The notes under the pieces are model-generated. The model did not search any database, was not told the origin of the DNA, and saw only the letters and a list, made by a program, of their open reading frames with translations. The position numbers and the translations under genes were made by a program. This document shows, in pieces, positions 10,819 through 22,509 of a stretch of 51,790 bases of DNA; within the stretch, counting starts at the first letter, position 1, and each line of letters starts with the position of its first letter. Source of the stretch: Bolinopsis microptera (taxonomy: Eukaryota; Ctenophora; Tentaculata; Lobata; Bolinopsidae); contig NW_026971794.1 in NCBI RefSeq assembly GCF_026151205.1, forward strand, positions 1-51,790, in the 5' to 3' direction.

Positions 10819-12451
10819 CAGGAGGTGACCGGGACATGATTTTAGGCCTGACCGGGACCGGGACCGGGACCGGGATACAAAATGTGACTTGACCGGGACT
10901 GAGATTATCAATTTACCGTGACCGGGACCAATAATTTCTGGGATTTCTATCTTACCGGGACCGGGACCGGGACCAACAATCCAATTTTACCGGGATGACC
11001 GGGATGACCGGGACCAAAACTGTATTCTCATATTGAAAGCTGCAACTTTCATTTACATTATAATTGAACAATTTGAATAAGTAATAACTAGAATATTAAA
11101 TTAGAAAAAACTTTTAAAAAACCGTCAATATGGGGCATGGGCCTAATGTACTACACCAATAATGTTCATGTACTGATTACTCAAGTTCACCCTCATTCCT
11201 CACTCCTCAATCAATGATCCCTCAAATTATTCAACAGTTTCATTCTCCAATTCCAATTGACAATTGGGCGTAGCCCGAGTTGAAAACTTGATGTTAGTTT
11301 GCACTTATGAGTTATGTAACGATATTAGTTACCTAAACTTGTTTAGGCAATTTTAAACATTGTGTTATTTGGCTCAGAGGTTGTTTAAAGATGAAATTCA
11401 CAATGAATGAAAGTAAAAACTTATAAATCACAGTGAATGAATTATGTGAAAGATCCCGGTCAAAATCCCGGCAAATTTGAGTGCTTGACCGGACCGGGAC
11501 CGGGACCAAGAATCCTGAATTAACCGGGACGGGACCGGGACCGGGATCATAAATCAGCATTGACCGGGACCGGGTGGGGGGTGATTGCAACGTCAATTAA
11601 TGTCAATTAATGTCAATTAATGTCAATTAATGTCAATTAATGTCAATGTCAGTTTGGCAAAATTTGGAATACTGACATTAATTGACAACGATTATTTTTC
11701 GACCAGAGATTATGTAGTTCTACCATATTTTTAGCACTTTAGAACGTTTATATCATCAATTTATTCACTACTTTTACATATGGAAATGTGAAATGTGAAA
11801 AATTCAGATCATTAAACAATAAAACTAAAATAAAACGGTTTTCCGAAATTTAATTTTCTTAAATGGGCGTGGCCATCCAAGGGCGTGGTTCTCAACATCA
11901 TCAGAACTTAAAACCCACATTAACGAAATGCCTTCATGACATTTATATTTGAATAACGAATCTTAAACAGCTAACATTACTCCTTCATGCTAAAAAAGCC
12001 GATTCTAGATATTTTACCTGTATAAGATACCAATAAAATATGGGCGTGGCCGGTGGGGACCGAAGATGGAAGAGTTGGAAGCTAAATTTTTTTTGGTGGT
12101 CTTTGAACCTCAGGATCAACAGATAAGAACATAATCATAATTATTCAAGGACATTTTGTTTTTTTTTTGAACCGGTCTAACTTACATAGACGTGAATATC
12201 TATCGAATAATGATAATCTCAAATTTCAAGACAAATTAATGTCAATTAATGTCAATTAATGTCAATTAATGTCAATTAATGTCAATGTCAGTTTGGGGTT
12301 TTATGGAATACTGACATTAATTGACGTTGCATCACCCCCGGACCGGGACCGCGACCGGGATGAAAAATGTGACTTGACCCGTTGACCGGGACCGGGACCG
12401 GGATAGCTCAAAATTGCCAATCCCGGTACCGGGATTCCCGGTCACCTGCTG
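10819..12451. mobile_element. hAT-like non-autonomous element with 8-bp TSD
   Basis: The ends are CAGGAGGTGACCGGGA and, inverted, CAGCAGGTGACCGGGA, matching the CAG-type termini of hAT elements. The octamer GGGTCGAT is duplicated exactly on both sides (10811-10818 and 12452-12459), the hallmark 8-bp hAT target duplication. Many GGGACC units sit near both ends (10827-11007, 11450-11574, 12340-12450), which could be subterminal transposase-binding sites. There is no transposase gene. A second element is nested inside at about 11575-12339. Confidence 0.82.
11575..12339. mobile_element. Nested element with 10-bp repeats at both ends
   Basis: The ends read GGGGGTGATTGCAACGTCAA and, inverted, GGGGGTGATGCAACGTCAAT. 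Both ends carry a 10-bp tandem repeat, GTCAATTAAT (about five units each, at 11592-11646 and 12235-12285), followed by TGTCAGTTTGG and TGGAATACTGACATTAATTG in the same orientation. The flanks are GGACCGGG on both sides, which may be an 8-bp target duplication, but they lie in low-complexity GGGACC repeats so this is not decisive. No open frame. Confidence 0.6.
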
Positions 12452-12459
12452 GGGTCGAT

Positions 12460-12840
12460 CACTTTACCGTCTGTACGCGACAATTCACGTAACGTACTTA
12501 AATAATAGTTATTGACACGGTATTGTGTCGAATGATTTAGGGACAGTTCACATATTACGTAATTAGGTTATCACTATTGGCCAATTCTTACACCTCCCCA
12601 CCCCCACTACGTTATCAATTTTACAGATAGTATAGCTATTGTTATGTGTCATAATAACACTAGCGTAATCTAAATCATTTGATGATTTGAAACCCCCGCC
12701 CTGCCCCATCGGCTGATCGGCACGCCCGAGAGCGCGGTAAAATATAGAAATATATGCTGAAGTGAGTGTGGTTTATTAAAACTTTCGGATACATTTTATG
12801 AATGAATTTGTGCGTGACTATAAAATTATGGCATGACTAG
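12460..12840. other. Intergenic spacer
   Basis: No feature recognised. The sequence just downstream (12841 onward) is duplicated at 16966-17198. Confidence 0.35.
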
Positions 12841-13092
12841 AGCCGCGCACACGTGCCAGCTACCACACATTTGAAACTTATTCTTACAATAACACTAATT
12901 ACAGTGGAATGTGTAATGTCAATGGGAGCGGTGTGAACAGAGCTGAGTGTAGCCGTGTGTACGGAGGAGCTGTATTAAGTGTCATCTAAGAAGATAATAT
13001 GCCATTATTCCGTTTTATTAATATTATAGTATTTGGCGACTGGCTGGCCGATGGTGCTGTGTATCTTTTGGAAGGACAATACAAGGTCAGCA
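12841..13092. repeat. Duplicated segment D2, copy 1
   Basis: Matches 16966-17198 in the same orientation (landmarks CACGTGCCAGCTACCACA and GTGTATCTTTTGGAAGG). The second copy lacks many single bases. This copy contains the candidate exon at 12999. Confidence 0.7.
12999..13085 (+). CDS. Candidate first exon, 29 codons
   Basis: An ATG at 12999 opens a frame that contains FGDWLADGAVYLLEGQYK and ends at an AAG|GTCAGC donor after 13085. The stretch is conserved at amino-acid level more than its surroundings would suggest, because a diverged copy of the segment at 16966-17198 keeps the same landmark sequence, although that copy has base losses. An alternative start of the exon is an AG acceptor at 13028-13029. 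No downstream exon could be linked and I do not recognise the protein. If unspliced, the frame stops after 54 codons. Confidence 0.33.
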
Positions 13093-14066
13093 ATATAAAG
13101 TATATCCCGGGTCAAAATCGGAAAAAATTAGAATATTTATATTCTTCGTTAAGATTTACATGATGAACTATATTTTTCGCTTAGATTCGCAAGATAAGCC
13201 TGTTTTAGGACTAGTACATGGATTTACATCCAAATTGGTCAAAAATTGGCTGAGTTATGAGCTTTAAAAAATATGCCCACATTTGGGCATACGATTTTGC
13301 CCAAATTTGCTTTTGCCCTAAATTCGATCAAACTTCAATATTTTTTAATGAGACTAACTCTATGTGAAAGATATACCTCAGTGTTTGTTGAATATAGTGA
13401 TTACTAAGTAAAAAGACCTCTATGAAAAAAATTGGGAAAATTGCACATAATATTATCTCGGTTCGGAATACTAGCCAAAATTATGACTTTATTAAAATTG
13501 AAATAACTCTATCAGTTTTCAATAGTTTTGCAAGAACTTTTGGAATCGATTAAGAATTGCATTTCAAGCTTATTGTGCCGGCAAAAATTGTTGATGTAGG
13601 CCTCCAAGGAGATATCCGGGTCAAAATCGGAAAAAATCCTATATTTTAATATACTTTAATATGGTTGCCCCCCCCCCCCCCCCCCCCCCCCCAATGTTTG
13701 AGTGACACACTAACTATGCAGTTTTACCTGTTTAGAGGGGTTTTCAAAGAAAGTTTTAGTTCCCAAAGTCCGTCTCAAATACCAAAAGCAAAACTACCAT
13801 ACCATTAGCTTTAAACCTGGGATATCACTAATTTTACAAATAATAACATAATATCGAGTATGGAGGCCGGAGGGGTTAGAGGATGGTATTAAACTAAAAG
13901 TATAACAGCTAGGCTGTAATAATATCCAAGATTGTCAGAAAATATCGTCTAATCAAGCCAGAAAAGTTTGGTAACTTATCGACTATCGAGTAATCGCACG
14001 TACGACAGGTTTCTCGTTTATCTCACCAAAAACTTCAGCAGCTTTTTTTCTCATCGTCAGATTCAC
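13086..14066. other. Non-coding sequence with a 25-C run
   Basis: CCGGGTCAAAATCGGAAAAA occurs twice (about 13110 and 13617), suggesting a short dispersed repeat. A run of 25 cytosines lies at 13668-13692. No gene was recognised. Confidence 0.45.
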
Positions 14067-14991
14067 TTATTCCATACGTAATGACCCTCCTGCTTCTATA
14101 TCGTCCTCTTCAGCTTCTGTCTTTACTGCTCTCACCGCGGCCATCTGTAAATGGGGGGTTGTAAAAAGATAAAAAAAGTAGTATACAGTTTTCAGCCAAT
14201 CAGAAGACAGAATGAATCAAACGGTTTTTCTTTCCAAACTGATCGCTTGTTCAGGTTAGACGATACGAAATTTCAGTGGCCTTTTACTCCCAAGTTATAG
14301 ACATATTTCATTAAAAACACTGTTTGTGGCTCTCGCAAGCTGATCTGCAAATTTTATAGCAAACTTAATATTGTGATAGTGAATATTTTACCTTGAGCGG
14401 GCCCGTCACAGTTGACAAAAATAAGTATCTCGACGAGGGAGCTGGGAGAGATAGAACTTAGCTAAAATGATAGGGAAAGGGTTAAACAAAGTTTTGAAAA
14501 CATTAAAAACGAAATAAGCAGCATTAATAACAAACATGATGAGCCATAATCAGAGTAACACACCACGTAACCAATTGCCATGGTTACGCGCAAGTTGAAG
14601 TAACACAGTTACGATAGATATTGATATAATTTCATAAATATAGCCGAAAAGACAGACAAGTAAGTATTTTAGTTGAGGTTATGATATGTTAAAGAGTAAA
14701 AGGTTTTGCAATTCAGCTGGCTGCCAAAATCAGCGGTCAATCCAAAGATAGATTTTAGTGACGATCGTATAATAAACTACATCGTCACTAAAATCTCATT
14801 ATATGTAACTACTGACAGTTCTGCCGACAGTTCCGCCCAATCTAGATCAATTGCTTCCATGGGATGATGCGACGAATCAAAACCAAGTTTTAAAAACAAC
14901 CTTTCGTTGGTTGTACGTAAATCCGGTCCTCTGTCAAGGAGCTGGTCGGATCCACACTTGCCGGTGAGGAACAATTACTGAAAACTGTCAT
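14067..14991 (-). CDS. Probable three-exon microprotein gene, 72 aa
   Basis: Exons, minus strand: 14901-14991, 14392-14441 and 14067-14144. The 91, 50 and 78 nt join in frame (phase 1, then phase 0) through GT-AG introns. The second exon has a good pyrimidine-rich acceptor (TTCTATCTCTCCCAG) and a GTAAAAT donor; the third has TTTACAG. The product starts MTVFSNCSSPASVD, contains DRIYVQPTK, SRYLFLSTVTGPLK and an acidic stretch EAEEDD, and ends GGSLRME before a TAA stop. It has no signal peptide or membrane segment. The internal acidic tail and Ser/Thr-rich head suggest a small soluble protein. I do not recognise the family; the three-way agreement of frame and splice sites is the main support. 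A small inverted repeat lies in intron 1. Confidence 0.5.
14750..14796. repeat. 16-bp-arm hairpin
   Basis: AGATTTTAGTGACGAT at 14750-14765 and its reverse complement at 14781-14796 form a perfect stem with a 15-nt loop. It sits in intron 1 of the candidate microprotein gene. It may be a short MITE remnant. Confidence 0.7.
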
Positions 14992-15730
14992 GATATTTCA
15001 CTTTCACTGCTTTTTACTAAAAAAATGGCTTAATTTGCATGATTTTAATCCATCCACCCTATTGTTACTAGTAACATAGATTACTATTGAAAATATAGGT
15101 AGAGTGAATGGGTTCAGCCACAGACCTCAAATTACATTGCCCGTATGCATGGAAACGAGTCATCTTTAAGCAATCTAAGTAGTTTTGTATGTATCATCGC
15201 GTCTGGATCTGTCAGCATTGATTTACTTTAGCATATTATGACGTTTATACTTGTCCGGCTAAACACGGCTTTGTATAGATACGATAGGAAGTCTGTCTCA
15301 TTAGGAAGAACTAATAAGAATTATTAAGAACTCATGCAGACAATTTTTAGAAGTGCAGCAACGTGTGTCAAGGTGTGCTACAAATAGAATTATCATTGTC
15401 AGGTATATTACAGCAGCTTCCTGTCTTTTAGCTTTGTTTTCTAAGAATTGCTACGATGTTGCTAGGGGACCACTATGGCGTTACAATGGTGTTGCTGTGG
15501 CGTTGCTAAGGTACCCTTCAGGCTCTGTTCAGACCATAAGTTGCTTTAAAAGGTCAAATAAATATACTCATGGTTTACTTTAGGAAGTTTCTGGAGTCAA
15601 AGAAATAACAACACAGATTTTGGCTGAATTTGCTTGAACTTATTCAAAACAATTCATTTCGGCGTCCGGACTCTACGGCTTGAGACACTCTTAAATGCAC
15701 TCGCTGTTTACATTTGAAAGTTTGCATGAT
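14992..15730. other. Putative upstream region of the microprotein gene
   Basis: AT-rich, no RNA gene or transposon end seen. A 76-codon plus-strand frame (15353-15583) has no recognisable motif and is not called. Confidence 0.3.
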
Positions 15731-16811
15731 AATAACGACCCAGGAATATCTATAATGTATAGTACAGTATGACTATCGTTTTCAGAATAAGTTCAAACCC
15801 GCTATGTGTTCAAATCAGTGTTTCATTTCATCGGCTGTATCATAGGTCAAGATAAATATTTCTTGATGAGATAAAAGCTTACTTTCGAAGAACATTTCCT
15901 GTAACCATGGGCACCCTAATTTGATATGGAATTCTATCTATTGTGTCGAAAATATGAAACAAATATTTCCCGCCGTAGAGTCCTAGTCTCTACTGCGCCG
16001 CCGTAGAGTCTTACGTCGTTGAGTCTCACACCCTATAAGAGTACCGGTAACCGGTACCCATCGTTTAGATGGATACAGGCACCCTGGGATCTCCAAATAA
16101 TATGTAGATGCTGAAATCATTGGATGATGATTAATCACTCTACACTCGACTGTCACGTGACTTTTGAAACCTGTTCTCTAGGTGGCCATGAATAACCCTA
16201 TAATCTGATTCCAACCCTAATCCAACCCAATCTCTAACAAAAGCATATGCCAAAACCCTAACCCTTTAGAGCGAGATATTTGACCAATTTCCTTATATAA
16301 TGGACATATCACGTGATCAAGACAGCTATTCGTCAATATCTCGCCAGGGGAGCATTTTAATGTCATGAGGGGTGATTCGGAATCAGCGTTCCAACTGTCG
16401 GGGGGGCTTTTTAGAAAAATCTTGAAGGTTTGACTGTAGAGTGATTTAGCACGCCTCGGCAACCATTCACCCTACATATATTGTCAATAATAATAAACAT
16501 TCATCAGTAGTTATAGGGTGTTAGAGATCATAATGATACAAATTAAACCATTTTTTGATTAAACAAAGCAAAAAAAACGGCCCTTCGTAAACAGGCGGGG
16601 AAGTGAGTGATTTGAACAAAGTTACCGTACCATAAGTCGAAAACTAAAAGTGATGGCAAATCCTCGAAAGAGGTGTTTGATCACCAAACACTGTGCAGAT
16701 ATTAGGAAAATATATTATTATTATCTGTATCAGGTATTCTTATAAACCAGAGGGCAATGAGATCTGGCGTCTCTTGATTCTCTATAGCGGTTTGCGACTA
16801 ATAGTTACTGA
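15731..16811. repeat. 1.08-kb duplicated segment, copy 1
   Basis: Direct duplicate of 17323-18397. The two copies differ mainly by single-base insertions and deletions. It includes a near-palindrome GTACCGGTAACCGGTAC and degenerate CCCTAA-type tracts near 16200-16262. Confidence 0.85.
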
Positions 16812-16814
16812 TAA

Positions 16815-16964
16815 AAAAGAACAACGAAGGACCACTAATAAATGAAGTAAGTGCACGCCAGTATACGATATCCCTCACCTTCTTCCTGAGTCAGGGGTCT
16901 GTTGCCATAGGCACGAGGGAAGAAGAGCGCAGCGGTTAGGGTGGGTTTAGCAATGGTTAATGAT
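16815..16964. repeat. Duplicated segment D1, copy 1 (degenerate)
   Basis: Matches 19313-19465 in the same orientation (landmark TCCCTCACCTTCTTCCTG). The short coding start seen in the other copy is frameshifted here by a missing base (ATGGCAACAGAC). Confidence 0.7.
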
Positions 16965-16965
16965 G

Positions 16966-17198
16966 AGCCGCGCGCACGTGCCAGCTACCACAATTTGAAA
17001 ATTATTCTTACAGTAAGCTAATTATAGTGGAATGTGAATGTCAAATGGGAGCGGTTGAACAAACATGTACCGTGGTAGAGGAGCTGTTTATTCAACTAAG
17101 AAGTAAAAACCCTTATTCCTTTTATTAATTTACAGTATTTGGCGACGGCTGGCCCATGGTCTGTGTATCTTTTGGAAGGGGAAAAACAAGGTCAGCAA
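16966..17198. repeat. Duplicated segment D2, copy 2 (degenerate)
   Basis: Matches 12841-13092, but many single bases are missing, destroying the candidate exon frame. It abuts D1 directly here, whereas the intact copies of D1 and D2 are about 6 kb apart. Confidence 0.7.
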
Positions 17199-17322
17199 AT
17201 TTTAAATTTGTTTTTTCCTAAACCTTTTAAACAACAAGAATAGAGATTAGAAAAGGCGGGCCACTGATTAAAAACCTGAGCACTTGCCATGATTGTGCGT
17301 GTTATGGGGTCTTAAAATGGGT

Positions 17323-18397
17323 ATTAACGACCCGGAAAACCCATAATGTATAGTAATATAACTATCGTTTCAGATAATTCAACCCCCTGATATTTTTCAA
17401 ATCAGTGTTTCTTTTTATCGCTGTACTAGGTCAAGATAAAAATTTCTTTATGGATAAAAACTTACTTTCAAGAAACATTTTCCTGTAACCATGGGCACCC
17501 TAATTTGTTATGGAATTCTATCTATTTTGATCGAAAATATGAAACAAATATTTCCCGCCGTAGAAGTCCTAGTCTCTACTGCGCCGCCGTAGAGTCTTAC
17601 GTCGTTGAGTCTCACACCCTATAAGAGTACCGGTAACCGGTACCATCGTTTAGATGGATACAGGCACCCTGGGGATCTCCAAATAATATGTAGATGGCTG
17701 AAATCATTGGATGATGATTAATCACTCTACACTCGAACTCACGTGACTTTTGAAACCTGTTCTCTAGGTGGCCATGATAACCCTATAATCTGATTCCAAC
17801 CCTAATCCAACCCAATCTCTAACAAAAGCATATGCCAAAACCCTAACCTTTAGAACGAGATATTTGAACAATTTCATTATATAATGGACATATCACGTGA
17901 TCAAGACAGCTATTTCGCCAATATCTCGCCAGGGGAGCATTTTAATGTCATGAGGGGTGATTCGGAATCAGCGTTTCCAACTGTCGGGGGGCTTTTTAGA
18001 AAAATCTTGAAGGGTTGACTGTAGAGTGATTTAGCACGCTCGGCAACCATTCACCCTACATATATTGTCAATAATAATAAACATTCATCAGTAGTTATAG
18101 GGGTGTTAGAGTCATAATGATACAAATTAAACCATTTTTTGATTAAACAAAGCAAAAAACGGCCCTTCGTAAACAGGCGGGGAAGTGAGTGATTTGAACA
18201 AAGTTACCGTACCATAAGTCGAAAAAACTAAAAGTGATGGCAAAATCCTCGAAAGAGGTGTTTGATCACCAAACACTGTGCAGATATTTGAAAATATATT
18301 ATTATATCTGTATCAGGTATTCTTATAAACCAGAGGGCAATGAGATCTGGCGTCTCTGATTCACTATAGCGGGTTTTATCGACTAATAGTTTACTGT
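17323..18397. repeat. 1.08-kb duplicated segment, copy 2
   Basis: Second direct copy of 15731-16811. It has more homopolymer-type differences, suggesting that this copy comes from lower-quality consensus or a second allele. Confidence 0.85.
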
Positions 18398-19312
18398 TAA
18401 CAATGTAGGGTCAGTGAAATATAAGTCTTAAATTCTTAAAAAATTGATCGGGAAATTAAATATTTATCTTAGATTACAGACATTTTTCGTAGACTAAAAT
18501 ATTTTAAAGATACCTTAGTATTACTGCCATACTGTAAATTGATTAAAATGTCCTCGCCTACTAGTTTGCCTGGGAAACAGCTGGACTGTCATCGAACTGC
18601 GGGCGAAACGGCCGTTTTCGTGAGTGAAAATACTAAAACATGCCGTGAAATGGTATCAAAAACTAAGGTTTTTTGTTTTCTGTTTCGACCCAGCCGTCTA
18701 TAAGCTCGTTGACAGTTGCAGTCTCAGCTATTTTTTGTATCACGTGAAAGTTGCATCCTGGGAATTGGATTTTGAACGTGGTCGGGACAGATTATCCCGG
18801 TATGGACCGGTTTGGTTTCCTTTCACTATTGATTTTTGGCAAACCTCGAAATTAAAAGCCTATTAGTTGTTCTGTAGATCTAATGATTCCAAGTTTACTC
18901 CCGTTTAATTCTCCACATGAACTAGTGAGTTAATGGGTTCATAGTTATGAATCGTCAAATACTCGTGAAATATCCGTGTAGTGGAGCATTTGGGACAGGG
19001 CCATTTACTTTGTACTCAGGTCACAACAGAGATATTTTAGAGGTTCATCGGCTCACTCTTGAGTGTCGTTTCATGTAGAATCATTTTGTAGACCAGCTTG
19101 TGTTTTGGTCAAATCTATGAATCTGAGTGCACTTATTTCCATAATACTCTCGAGACCTTTAATTCGAGGGGATTTCCCTCCCCACTCTAATGTAGCCGTC
19201 CAGCTCGTATAACAAACTCATGACGAAACATTAGCTAATAAGGGGATTAAATAAATTAGCAAACACCTAGACCCCTAGACGATCAGCCAAGCAGCCAGGG
19301 CTGCGCTACAAC
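18398..19312. other. Unassigned sequence
   Basis: An 80-codon plus-strand open frame (18624-18866) shows no family motif and has no supporting splice structure. Nothing else was recognised. Confidence 0.3.
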
Positions 19313-19465
19313 AAAGAACAACGATGGACCACTAAATAAATGAAGTAATGTGCACGCCAGTAAACGATATCCCTCACCTTCTTCCTGGGTCAGGGGTCTG
19401 TTTGCCATAGCAACGAGGGAAGAAGAGCGGCAGCGGTTAGGGTGGGTTTTGCAATGGTTAATGAT
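19313..19465. repeat. Duplicated segment D1, copy 2
   Basis: Intact counterpart of 16815-16964. See those entries for the rearrangement. Confidence 0.7.
19378..19408 (-). CDS. Candidate 10-codon first coding exon
   Basis: The minus strand reads ATG at 19408, MANRPLTQEE, then a strong GAAG|GTGAGG donor. A following exon was not found. The same segment at 16815-16964 is frameshifted, which suggests only this copy is usable. It is short, so chance is a real possibility. Confidence 0.3.
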
Positions 19466-20642
19466 TTTACCGAAGTTTGCTAAAAACGTCGGTGAATAGT
19501 ATTCTATGTCATAAACAGCCAATGATCAGCTATAATAGTACGGTTTATTTACACGGTGACTCGTCTACTTGAAACTGTCTCAATGGTAACAGAGTTTAAA
19601 ATGTTCTTTACTCTTAGTCTTAGTCTTACAGGAGATCTACACGGTGAATGTAAGTGGGTCTGGAATCTATGGCGTAAGACTCTACGGTGGAAAACTTTAC
19701 GGTGGTGCCGTACAAAAACAACAGGTGTAAAAAACAGGACTATTAGTGGCAAAGTCTATAATCAGGCATGAGATAGTAAGATAAAGAACTTAAAGAAATA
19801 ATGCGAGCAAACAAATGTTATATTTTTTATCGATATTGATAAATTGGCAGGTTGTCCCTCATTAAATTTATGAGTTACAGGAGTTGCAAGAGTGGCAAAT
19901 TCGAATTCGAAACAATAATTTGGATTAAACAGTTGTTTGCCTAAAATTTGTGACAAAGAACAGGCAAGGGGATATACAAGGATTTCTAAAGTTTGATATT
20001 ACACGATATAATTGTGTCAGTGATCACAAACGCCTGTCCATCCCAGGTAAATATCAATATATAATCAGGTACTAGATAGTAAGAAATAATGCGAGCTCTC
20101 AGCATATATCTCAGAGTCAGTATCACTATCGCAATATATTGTGGATTGTACGACTGAAAGATGATGAAGTTTTATTAAATTCCGAGACAAAAGATTTAAC
20201 TGCAGCTTCCTGAGAACAGAACACGGGGATTTGAAACTTAAAACACACGAGATCGCCGGAACCAGTACAAATGAGTGTAGCTATATTTTAACTAATTATC
20301 TTAGAAGGACCTGTTTATGGTATAGTTGACTCATGAGATCAAAACCTTCACTACAAGTGCTTCGTCATAAAAGTAAAAGTTGAAAGTATACGTGATCCGG
20401 ATGCAATAACAGATATATTGAACGTTCAAATCATTTTACACCTACGCTAAAAACTTGTCCACCAACACTGTACAAACTACAAAAATATTTGATTGGCAGA
20501 CGGAAGATAAAGAACGAATTATGAACTATAGACCACAGAGTGATCGTTGAATATCATAAAAGAACGGCACAAGTGGCACAACACACAAAGGCGATCTGAA
20601 CTGATATGGAAGTAGACCTAGGCAAAATTGAAAGAATCGCAC
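19466..20642. other. Unassigned intergenic sequence
   Basis: Overlapping short open frames on both strands (19549-19771) mirror each other and lack motifs. No RNA gene or transposon end recognised. Confidence 0.3.
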
Positions 20643-20645
20643 TAA

Positions 20646-22475
20646 CTGGGCCGCGCTCAGCCTGTCATTCCGCCTAATCTCTATTAATGAACATAATAGC
20701 CTGGGGTCCTCAGGTAAAAAGCAAGCACTGATAACAGAAACAAAGAATCATATTTCACTTGGGTTGTTCCGTTGACCAAAACAAGTGCTAACAGACTAGA
20801 TGGTTGATGAAATAAGCCTCTTGACTCCCATTGTGTGAAATTACTAACACTAGCAGTAACCGGTGTTTTCTTTAAGGTGGGGTCAAGAGACATTAGACAA
20901 TAACACACGGATTAAAGAGGAATTAAAGAGGAATTAAAGAGGAATTAAAGAGGAATTAAAGAGGAATTAAACAGGAATTAAACAGGAATTAAACAGGAAT
21001 TTAAGATGAAATTACCAATGAGAACACCAACGAACTCGTCTTGGCTATACATCAATTAGAAAATGTTATTTATTAAATTTGGGTTTTTACACAAGCCCAT
21101 TTAGATGAGCTATACAATACTCTGTAAAAGATACATAATATAGAATGTTAATTGTCTGGGGGATGACTGTAAAATTTGGGAAAAAAAGTATCCTGTGGTT
21201 AAACAAAGCACAGATACTAACAGAAACAAATCAAACGTTTGGTTTGATCCACACTACTGATATGTGAGATCAGACACAACAAATTATGACGCTCTCAAAG
21301 CATTTCACAATAAAGGATAATGATAATATAGATTAACTCCCGATTTCAATTCAGGGAGACTAATCTATTCTTGCAAAAATGTTAAAACAAACTAAGAATA
21401 TTTTACAACATCTAGGATTAAGGGACAAAGTGACTAATATAGAGTACGAGAACACATGATTTCCATCACAATGCAATCTATTAAATAAGTAATAACTAGG
21501 ATTAAATATCTTAATCCATCATCAAAGATTGTACAGTATGAATATCAGACATTAAAGTGTTTTTCTACGATCCAATTCAGAATTTTGACACTAACTGTCA
21601 AGGAAAAAGGTGCAGGGCATCTATAGATCTATCTATCTATAGATCACATCTAAGAGATTTCTTTCGATCACATGCCTTCTTTGAAAACGACAAAAAGTAG
21701 CCGGGCCCGAACAGGCAGTCCGAAAGAAATAAAAACTATAACAACAGACAGTATAATGGTCAACATCAATCTGACATATTTTGTCCTTCTAGTACCCCTG
21801 AACCTCTGATTTGGATTTAAGTAACACGACCTTAGTTCGGAAATTTAATTCAAATGCATAGCATGAGTATATAAAAGAAAATCTTCAGATATAACTGCAA
21901 ACTGATTGACAAACTAAACCATCCCTCATCAGAGTGGTAGTCATGACAGGACCATGTTACTTTGATATTAAGTAAAGCTAACATCTTTCGCTAGGGTCTT
22001 TAAAAACGAAGTAAATGTCGGGCAGCTAAATATAAACAAGTGTAGACAACTGGACGATTTTTAAAAAATGTCGTACGAGCAAGAAAAGGTCATCAAAATA
22101 TATTTTAACTACAGGAACAACATAAACATGAAGAGGTACCGATGTAACTGTGCAGTGTGATAACACGAGGTGCAGTGAGCAGCACATCACTGATGACACT
22201 CATATCGCTCGATTTTACAATCCAATAATCAAATTTTACAATCTAACTCATCGCGCGGCTCCTCTAGCTAATACGTTACTTTTCTCCAATTGGCAGTTTG
22301 CGTGCACGTGTCTTTTCTGAGGCCCCAATTGGTTCTAAATGATCACGTGAATGCTGGTCACGCGCACATCAACTTCCAATGAGCGTACTGCCATTGTTTT
22401 CTGAGGCGATGGAGGATCGTAAATCACTCAGCCCGAATATAGATTTGGCGGAATGACAGGCTGAGCGCGGCCCAG
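20646..22475. mobile_element. TAA-flanked, Harbinger-like non-autonomous element
   Basis: The inverted ends are about 29 bp, beginning CTGGGCCGCGCTCAGCCTGT and continuing CATTCCGCC. TAA flanks both ends (20643-20645 and 22476-22478). A 3-bp TWA duplication is typical of PIF/Harbinger elements; the superfamily call is inference. There is no transposase. Inside are an 11-bp tandem repeat (20910-21003) and one end of another family (20699-20719). Confidence 0.75.
20910..21003. repeat. 11-bp tandem repeat, about 8 units
   Basis: The unit GAATTAAAGAG is repeated, with the last three units changed to GAATTAAACAG. It lies inside the TAA-flanked element. Confidence 0.9.
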
Positions 22476-22509
22476 TAACGCCCCCCATGAAATCTGGACA
22501 AGGGGCCAA

